Part shown: positions 41,080 to 47,548 of the stretch, piece by piece | How the letters are laid out: every line of letters begins with the position of its first letter | Numbering within the stretch: the first letter of the stretch is position 1 | Origin: Clostridia bacterium | Lineage (GTDB): Bacteria > Bacillota > Clostridia > Oscillospirales > CAG-272 | Assembly (NCBI GenBank): GCA_017631855.1 | Contig: JAGBSP010000038.1 | Location: 1-47,548 of the forward strand | Direction: 5' to 3' | DNA length: 47,548 nt | Notes under the pieces: model-generated | Databases searched by the model: none | Seen by the model: only the letters and a program-made list of their open reading frames with translations | What the model was told of the DNA's origin: nothing | Position numbers and translations under genes: made by a program

Positions 41080-41808
41080 TTAGTCCTGCGCGATACAAAA
41101 TGCCAAAATTTCTTTCGCGCCTGCCTGCGCCAAAAGCTTAACACACCCCGACATACTCGCACCTGTGGTCACAATATCGTCTACAAGAAGAATACATTTT
41201 CCCGCAATCGCACGCTCGTCCCTCACGTAAAAAAGTCCCTTGACGTTGACGAATCGACGAGCGCCCGTCAGGGTCTTCTGCTCACGTCCGCCTCTGCGAC
41301 GTCCAATGGCTTCCACGTAGGCGATTCCCGTCTTTTCGGAAAGCGCACGACAGATCAGCGCCGACTGATCAAAACCGTAAAGCGTTTTGGCTCGCCGTCC
41401 TCTCGGTAGGTTCACGATCACCACATCCTGCCGCCGTTCGGAAAAGCCGCACGCGCAAATCTCTTCCTCGACTGCCGCCGAAAGCTCGCTTGCCACGAAT
41501 TCGGATATTCGTTTATTCGGGCGGTGTTTGATGCGATAGATCATTTGATTTTGCGGCTCTTTGACCTTTTTCGGATGGTAAAAGATCAGCTTTCTGAGAG
41601 AGAAAACACCACGAAGACCTTTGGGCGTACAGGTACATTCGGTCACGACGCGCAAGCACTCGGAGCAGTTTTCCGCCTTGGCAACAAGCCACGCGCGTTC
41701 ACAGTCGGAGCAAAAGGCTTGCCGCGAGCGCTCGTAGGGAAGAATTTCTCCGCATCCGCCACATTTGCGCACAAAGATAAAGCGCTCTAAAAATTCTTTT
41801 CGATCCAT
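41080..41808 (-). CDS. comF: ComF family phosphoribosyltransferase-like protein
   Basis: A 242-residue ComF-type protein. The N-terminal zinc fingers CGGCG...FCSDC (about 16-36) and CSECL...CTC (about 48-60) precede the conserved IYRIKHRPNKRISEF. A type I phosphoribosyltransferase domain follows with GFDQSALICRALSEKTG and the PRPP loop ILLVDDIVTTGASM. ComF helps bring single-stranded DNA into the cell and primes it for recombination during natural transformation. Here it is 8 nt after recD2, in keeping with a role in DNA handling. No other competence gene is visible in the window. Confidence 0.92.
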   Translation of the reverse strand: MDRKEFLERFIFVRKCGGCGEILPYERSRQAFCSDCERAWLVAKAENCSECLRVVTECTCTPKGLRGVFSLRKLIFYHPKKVKEPQNQMIYRIKHRPNKRISEFVASELSAAVEEEICACGFSERRQDVVIVNLPRGRRAKTLYGFDQSALICRALSEKTGIAYVEAIGRRRGGREQKTLTGARRFVNVKGLFYVRDERAIAGKCILLVDDIVTTGASMSGCVKLLAQAGAKEILAFCIAQD

Positions 41809-41816
41809 CTGTCACC

Positions 41817-44042
41817 TCAGCGAGCCAGCCACTCGGAAAGTCCCGTATAGCGCATAGTTTGTCGATCGTTTTCCACCATTTCCCGCACGATCTCCTCGCG
41901 ACCGACGAGAATTGCCATCGTCTGCGCCCGTGTGACGGCGGTATAGAGCAGATTGCGGGACAGAAGCATTGCCGCCGCCGAACACATCGGCAGGATCACA
42001 ATGGGATATTCACTACCCTGACTTTTATGTACCGTAACGGCATAGGCGTGCTCCAGATCCTCCAGAAAGGAAAAATCGTAAATCACGCGGCGGTCATCAA
42101 AGAGGATGGTCATTTCCTTATTCGAAAGATCGATCTCCTCAATGTGTCCGATGTCGCCATTGAAAATACCGTTCCCCATCCGATCGTCGTAGATCCGCGT
42201 CCAAAGCATATCGTAATTATTCCTCGTCTGCATCACGCGATCTCCCTCACGGAAAATGCGATCGCGAAATTTGGTTTCGCGAAGACGGGGAGAGGGCGGA
42301 TTAAGGGTTGCTTGAAGCAACACGTTCAGGCTCTCGGTGCCCGACTCTCCCTTACGAGAGGGCGCGATGACCTGTATTCCCTGCTTTGCCATCTCGCCAT
42401 AGGTGCGAGGCAGGCGGTTTTTACAAAGATCCGCAATCGTCAGCGCAATCTCGTGATCTCCGCCACGACGGAGAAAGAAGAAATCATTGTCCTTGACCGA
42501 AAGATCGGGCATCTCACCGCGATTGATGCGGTGCGCGTTGGTCACGATCAGACTCTCTTGCGCCTGACGGAAGATCTCGTTGAGACGCACGGTAGCAAAG
42601 CGCTCACTCTTGATCAGGTCACGGAGCACGTTGCCCGCGCCCACCGACGGAAGCTGATCGGCATCACCAATGAGAATCAGCCTTGCCCCCGGTTTGATCG
42701 CCTTGAGAAGGGCGCACATCAAAAGGTTGTCGATCATCGACGCCTCGTCGATGATGATGACCTGCTCCTCGAGAAGATCGTCCTCGTTTTTGAGGAAGGT
42801 CGACCGCTCGCCCTCGCCGTAGGTCATCTCAAGAAGTCGATGAATGGTCTTTGCCTCCATCGAGGTTGCCTCCGACAGCCGCTTGGCGGCGCGTCCTGTG
42901 GGAGCGGCAAGCGCAATGTCGTATCCCATACTGTCAAAAATATGGATCAAGGCACGCACGACGGTGGTTTTTCCCGTACCGGGACCTCCCGTCAGAATCA
43001 TCACGCCGTAGCGAAGCGCGTCTGCCATGGCTCTCTTTTGCAAGGAGGCGTAACGAATTCCACTCTTGGCTTCCTCACCCTCGATAAATCGGTCGATATC
43101 CTGCAGATCCACCGACGCGCAATGGTCCTCAAGAAGGATCATTTTTTCAGCAATATATTTTTCGGCATCGTAGGACGCCGCATCGTAAACCATTTCATCC
43201 TCGCCGCGCCGAACCACACGAACGCTTCGGTTTTGCAAAAGCATAGAAAGTGCGCGAGCCGCGCTCTCCTGTTCGACCGAAAGCAGCTGTGCCGCCATTG
43301 GAACGAGCTTTGCTCTCGGAAAGCACACATGTCCATTTTGCGCGGAATTTTGTGAAAGCACGTAGAGGATTCCACTCATCAATCGCTCTAAATGATCCGC
43401 ATCAAACCCGAGCTTTTGCGCCATACTGTCCGCGCGCTCAAAGCCGATGCCGTCGATCTCGTTGCAAAGGCGGTAGGGGTTCTTTTTTGCAATATCCACC
43501 GCTCTCGCACCCCATTGCTTATAAATCTTTACCGTCGTTGCAACACCAAAATAGTCCCGAAAGAAGATCATTGCCGAGCGGATGCCCGCCTGCTCACGAA
43601 AGCTCTCGGATGCCGCGAGTGCGGTTTTCATCGAAATTCCCTTGATGCTCGCGAGCCATTCGGGATGGTTTTCGATGACGTCAAAGCTGTCCTCGCCGAA
43701 TTCTTCGACGATCCGCTGTGCGGTTTTCGGACCAATTCCCTTGATGGCACGCGAGGAAAGATAACGCAAAATCGACGCCGTATCGGCAGGCATCACGCGC
43801 TCGTATTGCGACACCGAAAACTGCCGTCCGTATTTGGGATTGTGCGTCCATTGACCGTACACGCAAAGGTGATCCCCCGCGCCGATCATCGGCATAATTC
43901 CCACGGCGGTAATGATCTCGCCATCCTCGGAGGACGCCATATCGCAAATGGTATATCCGTTGTCCTCGTTTGCATAAATCACGCGCTCGACGCTTCCCTC
44001 GATGCGTTGCAGGGACGTACTCTGCTCCATATTCTCTGCCAT
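41817..44042 (-). CDS. recD2: RecD2-type ATP-dependent DNA helicase
   Basis: A 741-residue helicase of the RecD/TraA family. An N-terminal OB-like part (EGSVERVIYANEDNGYTIC) is followed by helix-hairpin-helix elements (IKGIGPKTAQRIVEEFG, ASIKGISMKTA) at about 95-145. The SF1B motor follows, with Walker A TGGPGTGKTTVV near residue 350, IIDEASMIDN, GDADQLPSVGAG, LNEIFRQA and the late HKSQGSEYPIVILP. It unwinds DNA 5' to 3' in repair, independent of RecBC. ATG 44042 follows AAAGGAGGAGGCT; the upstream extension is rejected. Between a small membrane protein gene and comF. Confidence 0.95.
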   Translation of the reverse strand: MAENMEQSTSLQRIEGSVERVIYANEDNGYTICDMASSEDGEIITAVGIMPMIGAGDHLCVYGQWTHNPKYGRQFSVSQYERVMPADTASILRYLSSRAIKGIGPKTAQRIVEEFGEDSFDVIENHPEWLASIKGISMKTALAASESFREQAGIRSAMIFFRDYFGVATTVKIYKQWGARAVDIAKKNPYRLCNEIDGIGFERADSMAQKLGFDADHLERLMSGILYVLSQNSAQNGHVCFPRAKLVPMAAQLLSVEQESAARALSMLLQNRSVRVVRRGEDEMVYDAASYDAEKYIAEKMILLEDHCASVDLQDIDRFIEGEEAKSGIRYASLQKRAMADALRYGVMILTGGPGTGKTTVVRALIHIFDSMGYDIALAAPTGRAAKRLSEATSMEAKTIHRLLEMTYGEGERSTFLKNEDDLLEEQVIIIDEASMIDNLLMCALLKAIKPGARLILIGDADQLPSVGAGNVLRDLIKSERFATVRLNEIFRQAQESLIVTNAHRINRGEMPDLSVKDNDFFFLRRGGDHEIALTIADLCKNRLPRTYGEMAKQGIQVIAPSRKGESGTESLNVLLQATLNPPSPRLRETKFRDRIFREGDRVMQTRNNYDMLWTRIYDDRMGNGIFNGDIGHIEEIDLSNKEMTILFDDRRVIYDFSFLEDLEHAYAVTVHKSQGSEYPIVILPMCSAAAMLLSRNLLYTAVTRAQTMAILVGREEIVREMVENDRQTMRYTGLSEWLAR

Positions 44043-44062
44043 AGCCTCCTCCTTTCTTTGTA

Positions 44063-44371
44063 TCATTCCGTTTTCTCTACCAAACAACAGCTGACGCCAA
44101 AGCGAGTCAATACGGTCCTTAGCCGTTCGTTTTGCAACAGCTCCCGCGTTGTGATCACCACGACCCTTCCCGAAGGAAGTCCCAAGGCTGAAAACAGCGC
44201 GTCACGGATCAGCTCTTCTGCTGCGTCCGCGTCGCGCTGTGTCAGAATTTCAATGGCGAGCAGCGTGTGCCGCGAGCCAAAGAGCCTCCGCGCGAGCCAA
44301 TGCACCGCGCTGTAAATCCCCAGCAGGGCAAGAAAACAGATAACAATCTCTAAAAAAATCCAAACAACCAT
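44063..44371 (-). CDS. Small membrane-anchored protein of unknown function
   Basis: A 102-residue protein from ATG 44371, which follows GAGGAGGTAAGGAAT. Residues 2-24 (VVWIFLEIVICFLALLGIYSAVH) form one membrane helix. A soluble part follows with LLAIEILTQRDADAAEELIRDALF, a helical segment, and GRVVVITTRELLQNERLRTVL, which could form a small alpha/beta domain. I do not recognise the family with certainty. It lies between metK and recD2, with gaps of about 50 and 20 nt, so it is probably co-transcribed with them. The longer open frame upstream overlaps metK and is discarded. Confidence 0.7.
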   Translation of the reverse strand: MVVWIFLEIVICFLALLGIYSAVHWLARRLFGSRHTLLAIEILTQRDADAAEELIRDALFSALGLPSGRVVVITTRELLQNERLRTVLTRFGVSCCLVEKTE

Positions 44372-44420
44372 ATTCCTTACCTCCTCAATGCAGAATATGC
44401 ATCGAAGAGGAAGTGGGTGC

Positions 44421-45605
44421 TCAGGCAAGAAGCTTTGCGAGCTCCTCTGCCATTTCAAGCTTTTCCCAAGGAAGGTCGATGTCCTCGCGTCCCATATGAC
44501 CGTATGCCGCCGTCTGGCAGTAGATCGGTCTGCGAAGATCAAAGCGCTGAATGATTGCGGCAGGACGAAGATCAAAGAGCTTCTCTACTGCCTCGGAGAT
44601 CTTATCCTCCTCTACCTTACCCGTCCCGAAGGTATCGATCATCACAGATACGGGCTTTGCCACGCCGATGGCATATGCCACCTGAACCTCACAACGGTCG
44701 GCAAGTCCCGCCGCCACGATGTTCTTTGCGATGTAACGGCAAGCGTAGGACGCCGAACGGTCCACCTTCGTCGGGTCCTTACCCGAGAACGCGCCGCCGC
44801 CGTGACGAGAATATCCACCGTAAGTATCGACGATGATCTTTCGTCCCGTCAGACCCGTGTCACCTGCAGGTCCGCCCACAACAAAGCGTCCTGTGGGGTT
44901 AACGTAAATTTTCGTTGCCGCATCCATCAGCTCTGCGGGAACGATGGGCGTGATGACCTCACGAATGACGTCCTCACGAATTGTTGCAAGCTCAACATCA
45001 GCGCTGTGCTGAGAAGAAATAACGATCGTATCAACGCGTACCGGCGTATCGTCGTGATATTCCACCGTGACCTGCGTTTTTCCGTCGGGACGGAGATAGC
45101 CGAGCGTTCCATTCTTACGAACCTCGGTCAGACGAAGTGCCAGCTTGTGCGAGAGCGAAATCGGCAGAGGCATCAGCTCTGCGGTTTCGTTGCAGGCATA
45201 ACCGAACATCAACCCTTGGTCGCCCGCGCCCGTATCGAGTCCGTCGTTCATCTCGCCTTCCTTTGCTTCGAGCGACTTGTCCACGCCCATTGCAATATCG
45301 GGCGACTGCTCGTGGATCGAGGAAATGACAGCACAGCTATCACAGTCAAATCCATACTTTGCACGCGTATATCCGATCTCACGTACCGTTTCGCGAACGA
45401 CGGTGGGAATATCGACGTATGCCTTCGTCGTAATCTCGCCCATCACGGTCACAAGTCCGGTCGTACAAAAGGTTTCGCACGCCACACGAGACATCGGATC
45501 CTGACGAAGCATCTCGTCAAGGATCGCATCCGAAATTTTATCGCAGATTTTGTCGGGATGTCCTTCGGTCACCGACTCCGAGGTAAATAACTTTTTCTTC
45601 ATCAT
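44421..45605 (-). CDS. metK: S-adenosylmethionine synthetase
   Basis: A protein of about 394 residues that joins methionine and ATP to give SAM. It opens [20 protein letters not shown] and shows [36 protein letters not shown], the [26 protein letters not shown] loop and a final [19 protein letters not shown]. These are the substrate and metal sites of MetK. The start is one of two adjacent ATGs (45603-45605 or 45600-45602) after AAAAGGAGAAAGA. The frame is open further upstream, but that is the SAM-I riboswitch and not coding. First gene of a probable metK-hypothetical-recD2-comF operon. Confidence 0.97.
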   Translation of the reverse strand: MMKKKLFTSESVTEGHPDKICDKISDAILDEMLRQDPMSRVACETFCTTGLVTVMGEITTKAYVDIPTVVRETVREIGYTRAKYGFDCDSCAVISSIHEQSPDIAMGVDKSLEAKEGEMNDGLDTGAGDQGLMFGYACNETAELMPLPISLSHKLALRLTEVRKNGTLGYLRPDGKTQVTVEYHDDTPVRVDTIVISSQHSADVELATIREDVIREVITPIVPAELMDAATKIYVNPTGRFVVGGPAGDTGLTGRKIIVDTYGGYSRHGGGAFSGKDPTKVDRSASYACRYIAKNIVAAGLADRCEVQVAYAIGVAKPVSVMIDTFGTGKVEEDKISEAVEKLFDLRPAAIIQRFDLRRPIYCQTAAYGHMGREDIDLPWEKLEMAEELAKLLA

Positions 45606-45630
45606 TCTTTCTCCTTTTCGTTCTTTCAAC

Positions 45631-45754
45631 AAAAAAATCTCCGTTCTCCGGAGATCAAGCAAGTTCTCATCTTCCGGAATTAGCACCTTACCGCATATTT
45701 TGGCAGGTTGCCGTGGTTTCATCGAGCCTGTCTCTCCACCACTCTTGATAAGAT
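45631..45754 (-). promoter_or_regulatory. SAM-I riboswitch (S box) with terminator upstream of metK
   Basis: The minus strand carries CTTATCAAGAGTGGTGGAGA, then GACAGGCTCGATGAAACC, CGGCAACCTGC and AAGGTGCTAATTCC, the standard S-box conserved sequences in order. The expression platform ATCTCCG-GAGAA-CGGAGAT with seven T residues ends at 45631. High SAM should stop transcription of metK. Confidence 0.96.
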
Positions 45755-45769
45755 TTCTATATTGATTAT

Positions 45770-45798
45770 AGTATATCATATTTTTTTGCAAATTGCAA
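45770..45798 (-). promoter_or_regulatory. Probable promoter of metK
   Basis: TTGCAA (45793-45798) and TATACT (45770-45775), 17-nt spacer, immediately before the riboswitch. A TATAAT lies 5 nt further downstream but with poorer -35 spacing. Confidence 0.6.
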
Positions 45799-45909
45799 GT
45801 ATTTTTTAAAAATCGAGAGAGATTTCTTTTTGTGATGTTTTTTACAATAGCAAAAATAAATCCCCTTGTATTTACCGCATTTTTTCATTTCTTTTGTATT
45901 GATTAATAA

Positions 45910-45947
45910 AAAATACCGATTTTCAAACAACAGAAAATCGGTATTTT
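45910..45947 (-). terminator. Terminator after the COG2426 gene
   Basis: Stem AAAATACCGATTTTC / GAAAATCGGTATTTT with an eight-base loop, 3 nt past the stop. The gap between it and the metK promoter (45799-45909) shows nothing else I can name. Confidence 0.85.
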
Positions 45948-45950
45948 GAA

Positions 45951-46457
45951 TTATGCAAAAATAGCAACCGCGCCGTAGGAAATCAGCGTCATAATCACGC
46001 CTGCGATCATAACACCGAACAAGCAAGACAGCAACGCCTTCCAGAATTTCATATCGATCATTGCCGCTACGAGCGAACCCGTCCACGCGCCCGTTACGGG
46101 GAGCGGCACGGCAACGAACAGACAAACGCCCCAGAAGGAATACTTTGCGATCTTGTCGCGGTTCTTTTCCACCTTTCGGTTGAGCCAGCCCGCGAGCTTA
46201 TTGAAAAATTTCACCTTGGAGTTCGTCATCCATCCCAAAAACGCCCTGATAAAGAGCAAAATAAAGGGTACGGGAACCATATTACCAAGAACACTGAGGA
46301 AATAGCTCTGCCACCACGGTAGTCCGAGAATTGCGCCCATCGGGATCGCGCCTCTGAGTTCAATGATCGGAATCATCGAGCAGAAGAAAACGCAAAGCTC
46401 TTCGCCAACCGTCACCAAAAAGAAATCCCGAATGGCACCTACGATCGAATCCAACAT
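45951..46457 (-). CDS. COG2426 small multidrug-export-type membrane protein
   Basis: A 168-residue membrane protein with four to five hydrophobic segments. It shows IPIIELRGAIPMGAILGLPWWQSYFLSVLGN near the N-terminus, PVPFILLFIR, and the late VAVPLPVTGAWTGSLVAAMIDM and GVMIAGVIMTLISYG, the pattern of COG2426 (annotated as small multi-drug export, though transport has rarely been tested). The ATG at 46457 lies about 10 nt after AAAGGAA; an in-frame TTG three codons earlier is too close to that site. It follows the RibU-like gene by 25 nt and is probably in the same transcript. Confidence 0.85.
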   Translation of the reverse strand: MLDSIVGAIRDFFLVTVGEELCVFFCSMIPIIELRGAIPMGAILGLPWWQSYFLSVLGNMVPVPFILLFIRAFLGWMTNSKVKFFNKLAGWLNRKVEKNRDKIAKYSFWGVCLFVAVPLPVTGAWTGSLVAAMIDMKFWKALLSCLFGVMIAGVIMTLISYGAVAIFA

Positions 46458-46482
46458 AAAATTCAAATTCCTTTCTTTGAGA

Positions 46483-47142
46483 TCATTTCAATACGAAAAA
46501 GATAATAACAAGCGAAATAATAATCACCAAAGCGGCAATCACTGTAACAACAATTGAGCGCGCCGTGTTTTTTGCGGTAGGCACTTGGATTTCGGTCGCC
46601 TGCTTTTTCGCAAAGAACCCCGTACGTTTGAGTACGTTCGAGAGCGGCTTATATAACAATAGTACAATTGCTCCATTGAGGGTTGCCTTGATAAAGTTGA
46701 AAGGCAAGAGCACCTTGGGAATGAGTGCCGCTACCTCTTGCACAGGAACGCCCATATAATACGGCGTAATCAAAAGATTCGCCAGCACCATCACCGCTGT
46801 CACGGCAAACACGCCCGACAAAAGTCCAACGATTGCACCGTAAAAGCTTTTTTTATACTTATAGATCAGTCCCGTAACCATCGAAAAGGTCACCGAGGAC
46901 AACATGTTCATCACAAATCCGTACACGCCCGTCGAGCTATGCGTCACCATTTCCAAAAACGGAACAAGTACAGCAATAAAGAGTCCCGAGATCGGTCCAA
47001 AAAGCAATGTGCAAAGCACGATAATCGAATCCTTGATCTCAAGCGACAGAAATAGTACGGGAATTTTAACATAGGTCAGCGCAAATGCAAGTGCACAAAA
47101 CATTGCAACCGCCGACAGCTTTTTAATACGATTGTTTGACAT
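46483..47142 (-). CDS. ribU: ECF transporter S component, riboflavin (RibU-like)
   Basis: A 219-residue S component with six hydrophobic segments. It starts with the short N-terminal ALAFALTYVKIPVLFLSLEIKDSIIVL, which matches the RibU pattern of Lxxxxxxx-D-x-xx in helix 2, followed by LLFGPISGLFIAVLVPFLEM, NMLSSVTF and the late PKVLLPFNFIKATLNGAIVLLLYKPL. The substrate call is supported by the FMN riboswitch directly upstream. It would work with a shared EcfAAT module not in this window. A C-terminal extension with one more hydrophobic stretch (RSIVVTVIAALVIIISLVI) is unusual for the family. Confidence 0.92.
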   Translation of the reverse strand: MSNNRIKKLSAVAMFCALAFALTYVKIPVLFLSLEIKDSIIVLCTLLFGPISGLFIAVLVPFLEMVTHSSTGVYGFVMNMLSSVTFSMVTGLIYKYKKSFYGAIVGLLSGVFAVTAVMVLANLLITPYYMGVPVQEVAALIPKVLLPFNFIKATLNGAIVLLLYKPLSNVLKRTGFFAKKQATEIQVPTAKNTARSIVVTVIAALVIIISLVIIFFVLK

Positions 47143-47151
47143 AATAAAAAT

Positions 47152-47177
47152 CTCCCTTTTTTCTAAAAAATAGGGAG
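47152..47177 (-). terminator. Hairpin that holds the ribU ribosome-binding site
   Basis: On the minus strand CTCCCT and AGGGAG pair around an A/T-rich stem, followed by ATTTTTATT. The right arm carries AAGGGAG, the ribosome-binding site of ribU. The hairpin can act as a terminator and as a blocker of translation, controlled by the FMN riboswitch. Confidence 0.7.
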
Positions 47178-47203
47178 AAGATATGAACTTTGATGTATCT
47201 CAA

Positions 47204-47318
47204 AAATATCTTCTCTCATCCGGACTTTACCGTCGGCACAGGAATCTCACCTGTTCGGCTCTTTCGAGTTCGCGGGCTTTCACCGCCGGTATGGAATTTC
47301 ACCAATCCCCAAAGATTT
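47204..47318 (-). promoter_or_regulatory. FMN riboswitch (RFN element)
   Basis: The minus strand contains the RFN conserved blocks in order: ATCTTTGGGGAT, GGTGAAATTCC, GGCGGTGAAAGCCCGCGA, CCGAACAGGTGAGATTCCTG, GCCGACGGTAAAGTCCGGAT and GAGAGAAGAT. It lies just upstream of the ribU hairpin and should repress riboflavin uptake when FMN is abundant. Confidence 0.97.
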
Positions 47319-47332
47319 TATTTTCATTGGAA

Positions 47333-47365
47333 ATCAGCACCGAGAAAAAGCTTCTCGGTGCTGAT
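47333..47365 (-). terminator. Terminator after tuf
   Basis: Arms ATCAGCACCGAGAA / TTCTCGGTGCTGAT with a short loop, 15 nt after the tuf stop. The T tract on the minus strand is short (TTT), so strength is uncertain. Confidence 0.7.
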
Positions 47366-47380
47366 GAAAATCAATGCAAC

Positions 47381-47548
47381 TTATGCAAGGATGTTGGATA
47401 CGACGCCCGATCCTACGGTTCTACCACCCTCACGGATAGCGAAACGCAGACCCTCTTCGCAAGCGATGGGGGTAATGAGCTCAACAGTCATATCAACGTT
47501 GTCGCCAGGGCGGCACATATCAACGCCTGCGGGAAGCTCGATGATACC
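47381..47548 (-). CDS. tuf: Elongation factor Tu, C-terminal fragment
   Basis: The last 55 residues of EF-Tu run off the right edge. They include [20 protein letters not shown] and [15 protein letters not shown], and end in SNILA. EF-Tu brings aminoacyl-tRNA to the ribosome. The neighbouring fus and rps genes expected upstream are outside the window. A terminator follows the TAA at 47381. Confidence 0.97.
   Translation of the reverse strand, partial: GIIELPAGVDMCRPGDNVDMTVELITPIACEEGLRFAIREGGRTVGSGVVSNILA

Noticed and set aside
45606-45791. N-terminal extension of metK by 62 codons
   Set aside because: The region is a canonical SAM-I riboswitch with terminator; the proper start follows AAAAGGAGAAAGA at 45605 or 45602.

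Overview
The window looks like a chromosome segment of an uncultured, endospore-forming clostridium (Bacillota, class Clostridia), probably an anaerobic gut lineage. The evidence is a spoVT gene, many sigma-A promoters with a 17-nt spacer (TTGACA/TATAAT), strong GGAGG ribosome-binding sites, TTG starts, a Na+-pumping decarboxylase operon, a K+-type membrane pyrophosphatase, a PyrR attenuator, SAM-I and FMN riboswitches, and a BspA-type leucine-rich-repeat lipoprotein. The genus cannot be named from the sequence alone. No phage, transposase, CRISPR array, tRNA or rRNA gene was seen.

Layout. 1-2170 (minus): pyrR-pyrC-carB, led by a promoter and a readable PyrR-controlled attenuator. 2290-5482: a large surface lipoprotein divergent from a small XRE regulator. 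5523-6848 (minus): rpsF-ssb-rpsR. 6922-8245 (plus): an SDR oxidoreductase and a 3-methyladenine DNA glycosylase. 8320-11908 (plus): an aconitase-family hydratase and a eukaryotic-type NADP isocitrate dehydrogenase, a route from citrate to 2-oxoglutarate. 11909-12368: a non-coding mosaic of palindromes and two copies of a 44-bp structured repeat. 12369-15627 (minus): a metallophosphoesterase, an orphan lipoprotein and spoVT. 15750-17597 (plus): a PhoU-like protein with a PiT phosphate transporter.

17760-24793 (plus) is the most unusual part: one promoter with a 24-bp perfect palindrome, then seven consecutive paralogous genes of 317-323 codons, closed by a terminator. The proteins resemble the catalytic barrel of glycoside hydrolase family 20, keep an Asp-Glu pair in every copy, and carry no signal peptide. 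No transporter, regulator or partner enzyme is interleaved.

24796-28580 (minus): a probable heterodimeric ABC exporter. 28727-33740 (minus): a biotin-dependent Na+-pump operon (mmdA-like, oadG-like, biotin carrier, oadB, oadA) with two different carboxyltransferases. 33882-38448: a small membrane protein, an ion-pumping pyrophosphatase and an NhaC-type antiporter with an unusual two-CxxC segment. With the decarboxylase these form a Na+/H+ bioenergetic neighbourhood. 38456-41808: a PepD-type dipeptidase, MreB and ComF. 41817-45798 (minus): metK under a SAM-I riboswitch, a small membrane protein, recD2 and comF. 45910-47318 (minus): a COG2426 membrane protein and a RibU-like riboflavin ECF component under an FMN riboswitch. 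47381-47548: the 3' end of tuf.
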